Part shown: positions 1-6,331 of the stretch, in pieces
Position numbering within the stretch: position 1 is the stretch's first letter
Layout: each line of letters opens with the position of its first letter
Source of the DNA: JBBRQP01 sp038226175
GTDB taxonomy: Bacteria > Cyanobacteriota > Cyanobacteriia > Gloeobacterales > Anthocerotibacteraceae
NCBI GenBank assembly: GCA_038226175.1
Contig: JBBRQP010000049.1
Span: forward strand, 1 to 21,917
Reading direction: 5' to 3'
DNA length: 21,917 nt
Program-made: the position numbers and the translations under genes
Notes under the pieces: generated by a model
Told to the model about the DNA's origin: nothing
Seen by the model: the letters and a program-made list of their open reading frames with translations, nothing else
Databases searched by the model: none

Positions 1-126
1 CGCTCCCAAGGCAAGCGTGACAAAGAAAGTCTTGAAGAAGCGATAGGACAAGGGCTAAAGCGTATTACAGAAACTGATGCGAAAGGTTGGTTCACTCACT
101 CTGGTTATCTTGGTACATCCGTATGA
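1..126 (+). pseudogene. IS630-family transposase, 3' end only (5' part outside window)
   Basis: An open frame runs in from the window edge and stops at TGA 124-126, giving about 41 residues. Its end, with the core DAKGWFTHSGY, resembles the C-terminus of IS630/Tc1-type DDE transposases, where an ITxxDAxGWFxHCGY-like segment closes the protein. The catalytic residues would lie upstream of the window, so activity cannot be judged. The last 35 nt overlap, on the opposite strand, the 3' end of the TonB-domain gene at 92-445. I could not locate a terminal inverted repeat or a TA target duplication, so this may be a whole copy cut by the window or a remnant. The family call rests only on this short tail. 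Confidence 0.6.
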
Positions 127-445
127 AAACCGCTGTAAAGTCATCCGGCAAAGGCTTAAAAGGACCTGACTTCTCAATAGTCTGAATTGCTATTTCATCA
201 GCGCGGTCAACTGGCGAAAATTCCTTTACTGCTACTGACACTAGTTCGCCTGAATGTTTAATTACAATTCGTAAAACCGTTGTGTTTGTGGACTTTCCAG
301 ATTTACTAGCATCTGGGGCTGTCCAGTTTTTCCTAACCTGTTCCTGAAAGTCTTCCAGCCATTGCTCAATATTTGACTTGGCCCATGCTGGAGCAACTAA
401 ACTACAAAGCAATAAACCTAGAACAGGCAACTTTCCCAAACGCAT
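92..445 (-). CDS. Small exported protein with TonB/TolA-like C-terminal domain
   Basis: A 117-residue protein. Residues 1-22 form a signal peptide (RLGK, hydrophobic core LPVLGLLLCSLVAPAWA, AxA-type cleavage). Residues 28-110 match the TonB/TolA C-terminal fold pattern: a helix with RKNWTAPD, strands of the type LRIVIKHSGELVSVAV, a Dxxxxx-AI helix, and the diagnostic GPFKPLPDDF near the end. The transmembrane anchor and proline-rich spacer of a full TonB are absent, so this is a free secreted domain rather than an energy transducer. Similar free domains are common in cyanobacteria and usually of unknown role. It lies 60 nt downstream of the amidohydrolase gene on the same strand and could be co-transcribed. 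Its last codons overlap a transposase tail on the other strand. The fold call is fairly secure; the function is unknown. Confidence 0.75.
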   Translation of the reverse strand: MRLGKLPVLGLLLCSLVAPAWAKSNIEQWLEDFQEQVRKNWTAPDASKSGKSTNTTVLRIVIKHSGELVSVAVKEFSPVDRADEIAIQTIEKSGPFKPLPDDFTAVFIRMYQDNQSE

Positions 446-505
446 AAAACTCTCGTCAATGTATGACGCTAGATTACCAGAATTATTATGATTTTGACCA
501 GGAAA

Positions 506-1876
506 TTAGCGCGTTGCTGGAGCAGGTGTTACCTTTTTGAGTTGTTCATATTTTTGGCGATACTTATCGTAGAGACGGGTTTGGCGATTAGTCAGGTCAA
601 TCTTACGACCCTCAATGTAAGCCATTTCTACATTAGTTAGGATTTCTAGCGGATCGCCATTAGTTACAATCAACGTTGCATCTTTGCCCACTTCGAGCGA
701 ACCCAACCGCGTACTAACCCCAAGAATTTGCGCTGGATAGAGCGTGATTGCCTTGAGAGCCTCAGCCTTGGGTAGACCAAATGCCGCTGCCATCCCCGCT
801 TGATAGGGCAGATTGCGGTCGTGGGGCGCCTCAAAACTAGTGCCATCGGTCGCAATACAAAATCTGACCCCAGCCGCTGCCAGTTTGGCTGGATTGGTGT
901 AGGCACTATCGTAGGCTTCCCAACGGCGCAGAGGTAAACCGATCACCGGACTAATAATGACTGGAATATCTTTGGCTTGTAATAAACTTGCCACCCGCCA
1001 CGCATCTTGCCCACCGACTAACACCATTTTGAGTTGCTGTTGGTCTGCCCACTGGACGGCGCGTTCGATTTGGGCTAGTTGGCTGGCATGAATAAATACT
1101 GGGATTTTGCCCTCTAATACTGGCGTCATTGCTTGCCAACGCAGGTCAGTGTCCGTAACTTGGGCTTTTTTGGCCTTGAGATAGGCACGCGCCGTGGCAA
1201 AGGTTTCTTCCAATTTACGAATAGCCTCGTCTATTTCTTTTTGTTGATCCTCAGGACTCTTAGGAAATAGCGGATCGCGGTTAATTGCCATATCCGGCCA
1301 AAAAATATGTAGACCGACAGGTGCTTTGACGATCATCGATTCCCACGTCCAGCCATCCATTTTCATCAAGGCCGAAGTCCCAGAAACCAAGCCACCTTTG
1401 GATTGGGGAACACTGAGTGCGGTTAAGATACCATTACTGCGGGTCACAGGTAGTAGTTCGCTATCAGGATTAAACGCTACTTCGGCGCGAGCATTAGGAT
1501 TGATACTGCCCACTTCGGCCTGGTCATCGGTTGCACGCACTGAGCCAATCTCAATTAAGCCCAGCACGGTGTTTGCCGAGATCAGCCCTGGATAAATCTG
1601 TTTGCCTGTTACATCAATGACTTCTGTGCCAGCGGGTGCGTTGATACTCGCGCCAAGAGCTTGAATTTTGCCATCGACTAGTAAGATTTGACCATTTTCA
1701 ATATCGGCACCGCTGACGGTATGCACAGTCGCGCCAGTGAGCAAAATTGGTTTGCTTTGCGCGGCAGCGGGGATCTCGTCAGAAGCGAAAACATTAGAGG
1801 TCTTGGCTGTCCAAAGCACTAGAGCAGTTGCGATGGTTGCGACCGTTGTGATAAAGCCCTTCGTGTTCCAACGCAT
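506..1876 (-). CDS. Exported amidohydrolase-superfamily protein lacking the metal-binding HxH
   Basis: A 456-residue protein using ATG 1874-1876. I chose this start over the longer frame from 1936 because GAGGAA lies 8 nt upstream and the protein then opens with a typical signal sequence (MRWNTKGFITTVATIATALVLW, cleavage after VFA). The family landmarks are an N-terminal beta-sandwich (LLTGATVHTVSG, GKIQALG), IYPGLI before the barrel, CIATDG near its end, and the closing segment TRLGSLEVGKDATLIVTNGDP. Where active members read PGLIDAHxH, this one reads PGLISANTVLG, so both first-shell histidines are gone. A catalytically altered or non-enzymatic role is therefore likely. It overlaps the upstream amidohydrolase gene by 83 nt and is probably translated from the same mRNA. 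Substrate unknown. Confidence 0.85.
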   Translation of the reverse strand: MRWNTKGFITTVATIATALVLWTAKTSNVFASDEIPAAAQSKPILLTGATVHTVSGADIENGQILLVDGKIQALGASINAPAGTEVIDVTGKQIYPGLISANTVLGLIEIGSVRATDDQAEVGSINPNARAEVAFNPDSELLPVTRSNGILTALSVPQSKGGLVSGTSALMKMDGWTWESMIVKAPVGLHIFWPDMAINRDPLFPKSPEDQQKEIDEAIRKLEETFATARAYLKAKKAQVTDTDLRWQAMTPVLEGKIPVFIHASQLAQIERAVQWADQQQLKMVLVGGQDAWRVASLLQAKDIPVIISPVIGLPLRRWEAYDSAYTNPAKLAAAGVRFCIATDGTSFEAPHDRNLPYQAGMAAAFGLPKAEALKAITLYPAQILGVSTRLGSLEVGKDATLIVTNGDPLEILTNVEMAYIEGRKIDLTNRQTRLYDKYRQKYEQLKKVTPAPATR

Positions 1877-4800
1877 AATTAATTTCCTCACGGCTGACAG
1901 GTTTACTAGGGGTAGAAGGTTTGGGTAAAGTCGCACTCAAGGTTTTCAGGCGGTCTGGTAAAGCCTTTTGAATCAAGACTTCCCGTTCTGCTAAGACCGC
2001 TGTTCGCATACTCAAATCCTGCTCACGGTCAAAGTATTTGCGACCCTCGATCCAGGTTTCGAGGGCTAGGGAATAGGTCGATAAAGGCGACCCATTCCAG
2101 ATCACAAAATCCGCATCCTTGCCTGGTTCTAAGGAACCCACCCAGCGGTCAATCTTCATTTGTTTAGCTGGATTAAGCGTGACAAATTTGAGAGCTTCCT
2201 CTTCAGTGACACCGCCATACTTGACAGCTTTGGCGGCTTCGAGATTCATGCGGCGAGCTAGGTCATTACTATCAGAATTGAAAGAAACAACGACACCCGC
2301 TTGCTTCATCAAAACGCCATTGGTCGGAATTGCATCGTAGACCTCAAATTTATACCCCCACCAATCACTAAAAGACGAACCACCCGCCCCTAATTTAGCC
2401 ATGGCATCAGCGACCTTGTAGCCTTCGAGAATATGCTGAAACGTCACGGCATTAAAGCCCATCTGCTCCGCTAAACGGATAAACATCAAAATCTCATCTT
2501 GCCGATAAGAGTGGATATGCACCAGCCGTTCATGATTGAGAATTTGCAAAATCGTCTCAAGTTGCAAGTCCCGGCGCGGGGGAATCACGAGTGCGCCACT
2601 TTTATATTTTGTCCACTTACGCTCATAATCGCGCGCTGCCATAAACGTATCGCGCATCAATTGCTCAACACCTAAGCGGGTTTGGGGATAACGGGTTGTA
2701 TATTTGTCGCCCCAATTAGCCTGTTTGACATTTTCTCCCAGAGCAAACTTGATCCCCGGTAGGGCTTGGCTAAATTTTAATGCCTCTGGTAATTCGCCCC
2801 AGCGTAGTTTGATCACCTGATTTTGACCACCCATCGGGTTAGCAGAACCATGAAGCAAATTAGCCGTAGTCAGGCCGCCAGCTAGTTCTCGATAAATGCC
2901 AATATCCGTGGCATCTACGACATCGCCAATCCGAACTTCGGCGGTGACAGCGTGGGTTGCCTCATTGACCCCACGGGCAATCGCTGTATGGGAATGGGCA
3001 TCAATCAAACCCGGCGTCACGTGTTTACCAGTGCCATCAATGATCACAGCTCCCTGCGGAGCCGTAAGGTTTTTGCCCACTTGACTGATCTTGCCGCGAT
3101 TAACTAATAAGTCACCAGTCAAGCGTCCTTGGGAGCCAGATGTCCAAATGGTGGCATTTTTGACCAGCAACCATTCGGGCTGAGGGAGTGTGCCTTTGAC
3201 CCCAAAGGCCCCAGCGGGATAGACCGAACTTGCAGCAGCGGCGGTTGTACTGGTCTCTTCAGATTTTTCAATTTTTTCGGTAAATGGTGCTGTGCGTTGG
3301 GCTGACCAAGTGAAGACCTGCCCATTGGTGAGTTGGCCTGTCCCTTGTAAAGTATCGCCAGCAACGGTTGCATTGAGAGTTACAGTACCCTCCTTTTGCC
3401 CAAATGCCTTGGCTGGCGCGAAAAGTAGGAGTTGATTACCTTGTACGGAACTACTTAAGTCACTACTCCCAAGCGTTACTTTGAGTTTGTCCGTGTCTCC
3501 CGTGAGCGTCAGCTTTTCAGCGGCTGTTGCCCCCGACCATTTAGCTGTCCAGGTTCCCCGTGGGTCAATGGCGCGGGCTTTATCGTTATCGTAAACCTGA
3601 CCATCGACCCAAACCGTCAAGATATTAGCTTTGGTACTGAACAAATTGCCATCGCTGATCACCAAATTGGCGACTTTGCCGACTTCTAAGGTTCCATAAC
3701 GCCCAGCAATTCCTAACAAACTAGCGGGAGTTGTGGTCAGTGCCGCTAGAGCTTTTTCTTCACTCAAGCCCCGACGCACGGCTAAACGCAGATGCGACCA
3801 AAAATCCTCTGGTTTCTTGAGCTGAATCGTCGTCAAGGCAAAGGGAATACCCGCTTCGGCTAATCGCGCCGCATTACTCGGGGCTTGATCCCAATGTTGT
3901 AACTCTGCTAGATCCACATCTAAGGCTTGGGCAGCCGTTTCAATCGCTGGAGCCTCTGGAAAGTCTAGGGGCAAAATCAGGGGTGTTTTACTGGCTTTGA
4001 GTTGCGGTAACATCCGATATTCATAGCCGCTAGCCAAGAGCCAAGGCGTTAGTTTAAATTCTTGACTTAACCGTAAGGCACGCAAAATATCTAATTCATC
4101 TTGGGCTTCAAAAGTTACCGGAACTTTGCCCTCTGCCGCTGGGGCTAAAGCCGCTAACGCTTCATTATTCTCGGGACGCTCCAGCCCCTGTGGACGCTTG
4201 GCATAGACCTCTTGGGCGTTGGCGTACCAGTCCGTATCCAAAAAAGTCTGTCGAATCAGGGCGATAGTTCCCATCAGCGAATCAGGATAGACATCTTCGC
4301 GGAAGCCACTTTGTTCAAAGGCAATGTGTTGGGCAACTTGCGGACGAATCAAACTGCTATTGACATCGCCATCAGTCAAGTTAACCAGCGCACTCGACCC
4401 CCGGAAAATGCCTTTACCCGGCACAATCAACGCCGAAGTAAAGCCTAGGCCACGCAATTTTTCAGTTTCATCTTTGTCAACTTTGATTAGTTCATTGGCC
4501 TTACGTTGTGGTGTTACCCGTTTGTTCCAAGCGACCGAGCCAGTCGGCGTTGTGGGCTTTTTTTCTTCATCACCACTTTTACTATCTTTAGTTTTTGGTT
4601 GTAACTCCTTGGGTAAATCCAAATAAGTATAGCTATCAATAAATCCTGGATAAACAGTTTTCCCCGAGAGATTCCAAATCCGCGCTTCGGCCGGAGCTTT
4701 GAGGTCAGCACCCACGGCTGTAATCACACCATCTTTGAAAATAATGGTGCCGTTTTGGATCACCTTACCCGGAGCCATAATGATACGGGCATTGATCAAG

Positions 4801-4949
4801 GCATGAATCCGGGAGCTATTATCCCGCAATCCTTCGATTGGCGCGGTCGGTAGTTGCGCCGAGACCATGGCGGTGAGAGCGGTTGCGACGGACAAAGATA
4901 GAGCTAAGGACACGGTGGATCGTGCCAACCAACGCCAAAAGATTCCCAT
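1794..4949 (-). CDS. Exported double-module amidohydrolase (degenerate plus intact module)
   Basis: A 1051-residue protein with signal peptide 1-31 (twin hydrophobic stretch ending VSAQ). Residues about 48-440 form a first amidohydrolase module in which PGFIDSYTYL (101-110) replaces the usual PGxIDxHxH and FALTT replaces the late Asp motif. Residues about 455-560 form a beta-rich linker (GTWTAKWSG...LTLTGDTDKLKV). Residues about 585-1010 form a second module with an intact H652-S-H654, later HIHSYRQDE and FQHILEGYK histidines, the SFNSDS aspartate, and the closing GSLEPGKDADFVIWNGSP. The second module resembles imidazolonepropionase/prolidase-like metal-dependent hydrolases and is the only one here likely to be active. 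The C-terminal 27 codons run over the start of the next gene. Substrate unknown; a secreted peptidase- or cyclic-amide-hydrolase-like role is conceivable but unproven. Confidence 0.88.
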   Translation of the reverse strand: MGIFWRWLARSTVSLALSLSVATALTAMVSAQLPTAPIEGLRDNSSRIHALINARIIMAPGKVIQNGTIIFKDGVITAVGADLKAPAEARIWNLSGKTVYPGFIDSYTYLDLPKELQPKTKDSKSGDEEKKPTTPTGSVAWNKRVTPQRKANELIKVDKDETEKLRGLGFTSALIVPGKGIFRGSSALVNLTDGDVNSSLIRPQVAQHIAFEQSGFREDVYPDSLMGTIALIRQTFLDTDWYANAQEVYAKRPQGLERPENNEALAALAPAAEGKVPVTFEAQDELDILRALRLSQEFKLTPWLLASGYEYRMLPQLKASKTPLILPLDFPEAPAIETAAQALDVDLAELQHWDQAPSNAARLAEAGIPFALTTIQLKKPEDFWSHLRLAVRRGLSEEKALAALTTTPASLLGIAGRYGTLEVGKVANLVISDGNLFSTKANILTVWVDGQVYDNDKARAIDPRGTWTAKWSGATAAEKLTLTGDTDKLKVTLGSSDLSSSVQGNQLLLFAPAKAFGQKEGTVTLNATVAGDTLQGTGQLTNGQVFTWSAQRTAPFTEKIEKSEETSTTAAAASSVYPAGAFGVKGTLPQPEWLLVKNATIWTSGSQGRLTGDLLVNRGKISQVGKNLTAPQGAVIIDGTGKHVTPGLIDAHSHTAIARGVNEATHAVTAEVRIGDVVDATDIGIYRELAGGLTTANLLHGSANPMGGQNQVIKLRWGELPEALKFSQALPGIKFALGENVKQANWGDKYTTRYPQTRLGVEQLMRDTFMAARDYERKWTKYKSGALVIPPRRDLQLETILQILNHERLVHIHSYRQDEILMFIRLAEQMGFNAVTFQHILEGYKVADAMAKLGAGGSSFSDWWGYKFEVYDAIPTNGVLMKQAGVVVSFNSDSNDLARRMNLEAAKAVKYGGVTEEEALKFVTLNPAKQMKIDRWVGSLEPGKDADFVIWNGSPLSTYSLALETWIEGRKYFDREQDLSMRTAVLAEREVLIQKALPDRLKTLSATLPKPSTPSKPVSREEINYALEHEGLYHNGRNHRNCSSALDSQDL

Positions 4950-5074
4950 GAGACGCGCAACTCAAGTGTAAATTATCTCAAATAGTACCCTGCTTTACTG
5001 TTTTGTAGTTGTAGCTTTAACAGCGGTTTGGCGTGTTTATCGCCTGTAGCTGGTCTTCACCCCATGCAGTGAGG

Positions 5075-5080
5075 TATATT
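5075..5080 (+). promoter_or_regulatory. Possible -10 element for rpsF-ssb
   Basis: TATATT lies about 35 nt upstream of the GTG chosen for rpsF, in the 165-nt gap between the divergent amidohydrolase and rpsF genes. No convincing -35 hexamer sits at the usual spacing, so the call is weak. Confidence 0.25.
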
Positions 5081-5114
5081 TGATGAGCTGTGTATCAAAT
5101 TGACAGGGTATCCC

Positions 5115-5402
5115 GTGCGTTACGAAGCCATGTACATTGTCCAACCTGCCCTCACTGAAGAGGAGTTGGAACTAACCGTTAATCAACTCGAAGAAATCCT
5201 CCGCACCCGAGGCGTAGAAGACTTGGTCACCGAGCGTCGTGGTAAGCGTCGTCTGGCCTACGAAATTCAAAATAACAAAGAAGGCGTTTATGTTCAAATG
5301 AACTACACCGCCAATGGCACGATCAATGCCGAACTCGAACGGGCTTTTAAGCTCAACGAACAAGTTATCCGTCACGCTATTTTTTGTGAAGAGCCGCGAT
5401 GA
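5115..5402 (+). CDS. rpsF: 30S ribosomal protein bS6
   Basis: A 95-residue bS6 protein, a component of the 30S platform that binds 16S rRNA together with bS18. The opening MRYEAMYIVQPALTEEEL matches the family's first strand and helix. GKRRLAYEIQNNKEGVYVQMNY is the conserved central segment, and the end (LNEQVIRHAIF) is also typical. I chose GTG 5115-5117 because bS6 proteins usually begin M-R/N-x-Y-E and an AGGG stretch lies about 8 nt upstream; a TTG at 5100 in the same frame would add five residues. The stop overlaps the ssb start (ATGA), which implies translational coupling. The rpsR gene that often completes this operon is not present downstream. Confidence 0.95.
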   Translation: MRYEAMYIVQPALTEEELELTVNQLEEILRTRGVEDLVTERRGKRRLAYEIQNNKEGVYVQMNYTANGTINAELERAFKLNEQVIRHAIFCEEPR

Positions 5403-5857
5403 ATAATATTGTCCTGATGGGTGAAATTGTCACACGACCAGAACTGCGCGAAACTCAAGATGGACTAGCGCGGACTAATTTTTTGGTCAATTTCAGTCCT
5501 TCGCGCACTGACGAGGCCGATTATCAGGTAGCTGTGGTCGTTTTCGGTAATAGTGCCAGCGAAGTCAGTGAACAGTTTGTACCCGGCGATCAGGTTGTAG
5601 TCGAAGGTCGTCTGCAAATGAACACGGTCTCTAAACAAGATGGCTCCCGCGAAAAACGTGCAGAAATCGTGGCGCGCCGCCTACATCCTGTGGGTGGTAA
5701 AGCGGATAGTGGGTTTACGGTACCCGCTGCACCAGCCGCCGCTGCGCCGATGACCATCCCAGTTCCCCCTCGGGCGAGCAAACCTGCTGCCACCTTGAGT
5801 AAGCCGCCTTTACGGACGGAGAGTCCTGCTTCTCAAAATGAAAATTTGCCGTTCTAG
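5399..5857 (+). CDS. ssb: Single-stranded DNA-binding protein
   Basis: A 152-residue SSB that coats single-stranded DNA during replication and repair. The N-terminal OB fold (about 1-105) shows MNNIVLMGEIVTRPELRET, the DYQVAVVVFG strand and GDQVVVEGRLQM. A low-complexity linker rich in Ala/Pro/Ser follows (about 106-143). The tail ends in ENLPF rather than the acidic DDDIPF tip typical of SSBs, so the partner-binding peptide keeps the terminal Pro-Phe but has little acidity. Its ATG overlaps the rpsF stop by 4 nt, matching the widespread rpsF-ssb arrangement and supporting this as the replicative copy. The divergent tail leaves open an accessory SSB role. Confidence 0.9.
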   Translation: MNNIVLMGEIVTRPELRETQDGLARTNFLVNFSPSRTDEADYQVAVVVFGNSASEVSEQFVPGDQVVVEGRLQMNTVSKQDGSREKRAEIVARRLHPVGGKADSGFTVPAAPAAAAPMTIPVPPRASKPAATLSKPPLRTESPASQNENLPF

Positions 5858-5902
5858 CTCAGGGCAGACGGTTGAATGCATGTGTTATAGTTGGTTAGAC
5901 GA

Positions 5903-6201
5903 CGCGGGGTAGAGCAGCCTGGTAGCTCGTCGGGCTCGGCGCAAGTGTATTCTTGCAAGTGGGCTGCATGTGAGGAAACTTGCATGTGATTATCTCTCAA
6001 ATTCGGGGAAGCCTTTCGCATGGTAATCCCGAGCCAAGCTCCGTAAGGAGAAGGTGTAGAGACTTGATGGGAGACACCCTCCTGAGGCTTCCTTCAGTGG
6101 GTGAAGAGAAAGTCCAGACCACAAACTGGTAACAGGCAGTGAAAACTGTAGTGGTATGCATAACCCGAAGGTCACTGGTTCAAATCCAGTCCCCGCAACC
6201 A
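5903..6201 (+). tRNA. Initiator tRNA-fMet(CAU), interrupted by a group I intron
   Basis: The exons 5903-5936 and 6159-6201 join into a 77-nt tRNA with encoded CCA. The acceptor strands CGCGGGG and CCCCGCA pair except for C1 and A72, the mismatch that marks bacterial initiators. The anticodon stem carries the initiator's three consecutive G-C pairs (GGG/CCC), and the D stem GAGC/GCTC gives the A11-U24 pair. The T arm is ACTGG/CCAGT with loop TTCAAAT. The anticodon CAU is encoded at 6159-6161, immediately after the intron, which separates U33 from C34. A TATAGT at 5886-5891 is a possible -10 box, 11 nt before the mature 5' end. No functional initiator can form without intron removal, unless a second copy exists elsewhere in the genome. 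Confidence 0.95.
5937..6158 (+). ncRNA. Group I self-splicing intron (IC3-like), 222 nt, no endonuclease ORF
   Basis: The core can be folded by eye and closely tracks the Azoarcus tRNA-Ile ribozyme. P1 pairs exon GCU 5934-5936 with GGC 5962-5964, placing a U-G wobble exactly at the 5' splice site. P2 is 5965-5974 with 5979-5988, capped by GAAA. P3 is UCUCUC 5993-5998 with GGGAGA 6069-6074. P4 is UCGGG 6003-6007 with CCCGA 6028-6032. P6 ends in CUCC-GUAA-GGAG 6039-6050. P7 is GACUU 6061-6065 with AAGUC 6110-6114. P8 is CACCC 6075-6079 with GGGUG 6099-6103. P9 is ACCAC 6118-6122 with GUGGU 6151-6155, enclosing a CAGU-GAAA-ACUG hairpin. The intron ends in G6158, the expected terminal guanosine. 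Introns of this class in initiator tRNA are known from some cyanobacteria. Confidence 0.93.
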
Positions 6202-6209
6202 ACCAAAAT

Positions 6210-6249
6210 AAAACGTCAGGCAAAAATCTGTCTGGCGTTTTATTTTTTT
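6210..6249 (+). terminator. Rho-independent terminator after tRNA-fMet
   Basis: A 12-bp stem (AAAACGTCAGGC 6210-6221 with GTCTGGCGTTTT 6230-6241, including two G-U pairs) with an 8-nt loop is followed by a run of T. It starts 9 nt after the tRNA CCA end and separates the tRNA unit from pgi. Confidence 0.85.
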
Positions 6250-6275
6250 GACTTTATAAAGATTTTGGCTATATC
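6248..6275 (+). promoter_or_regulatory. Possible pgi promoter
   Basis: TTGACT (6248-6253) and TATATC (6270-6275) are separated by 16 nt, with the pgi ATG about 55 nt further on. It directly follows the upstream terminator, which fits a fresh start of transcription. The -10 match is only partial. Confidence 0.35.
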
Positions 6276-6331
6276 GGTTAGATTCGTCCCCTCTCAAATT
6301 TAGACTAGAGCAGGTAAGTCTAGGAACACCC

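Noticed and set aside
4212..4626. Plus-strand frames opposite the amidohydrolase gene
   Set aside because: They have no family resemblance and lie fully inside a well-supported gene on the other strand.
5990..6223. Minus-strand frame of 77 codons across the tRNA intron, containing VAGTGFEPVTFGL
   Set aside because: This is the antisense of the tRNA T arm, a well-known spurious protein motif. The region is explained by the tRNA exons and intron, and it is not a homing endonuclease.
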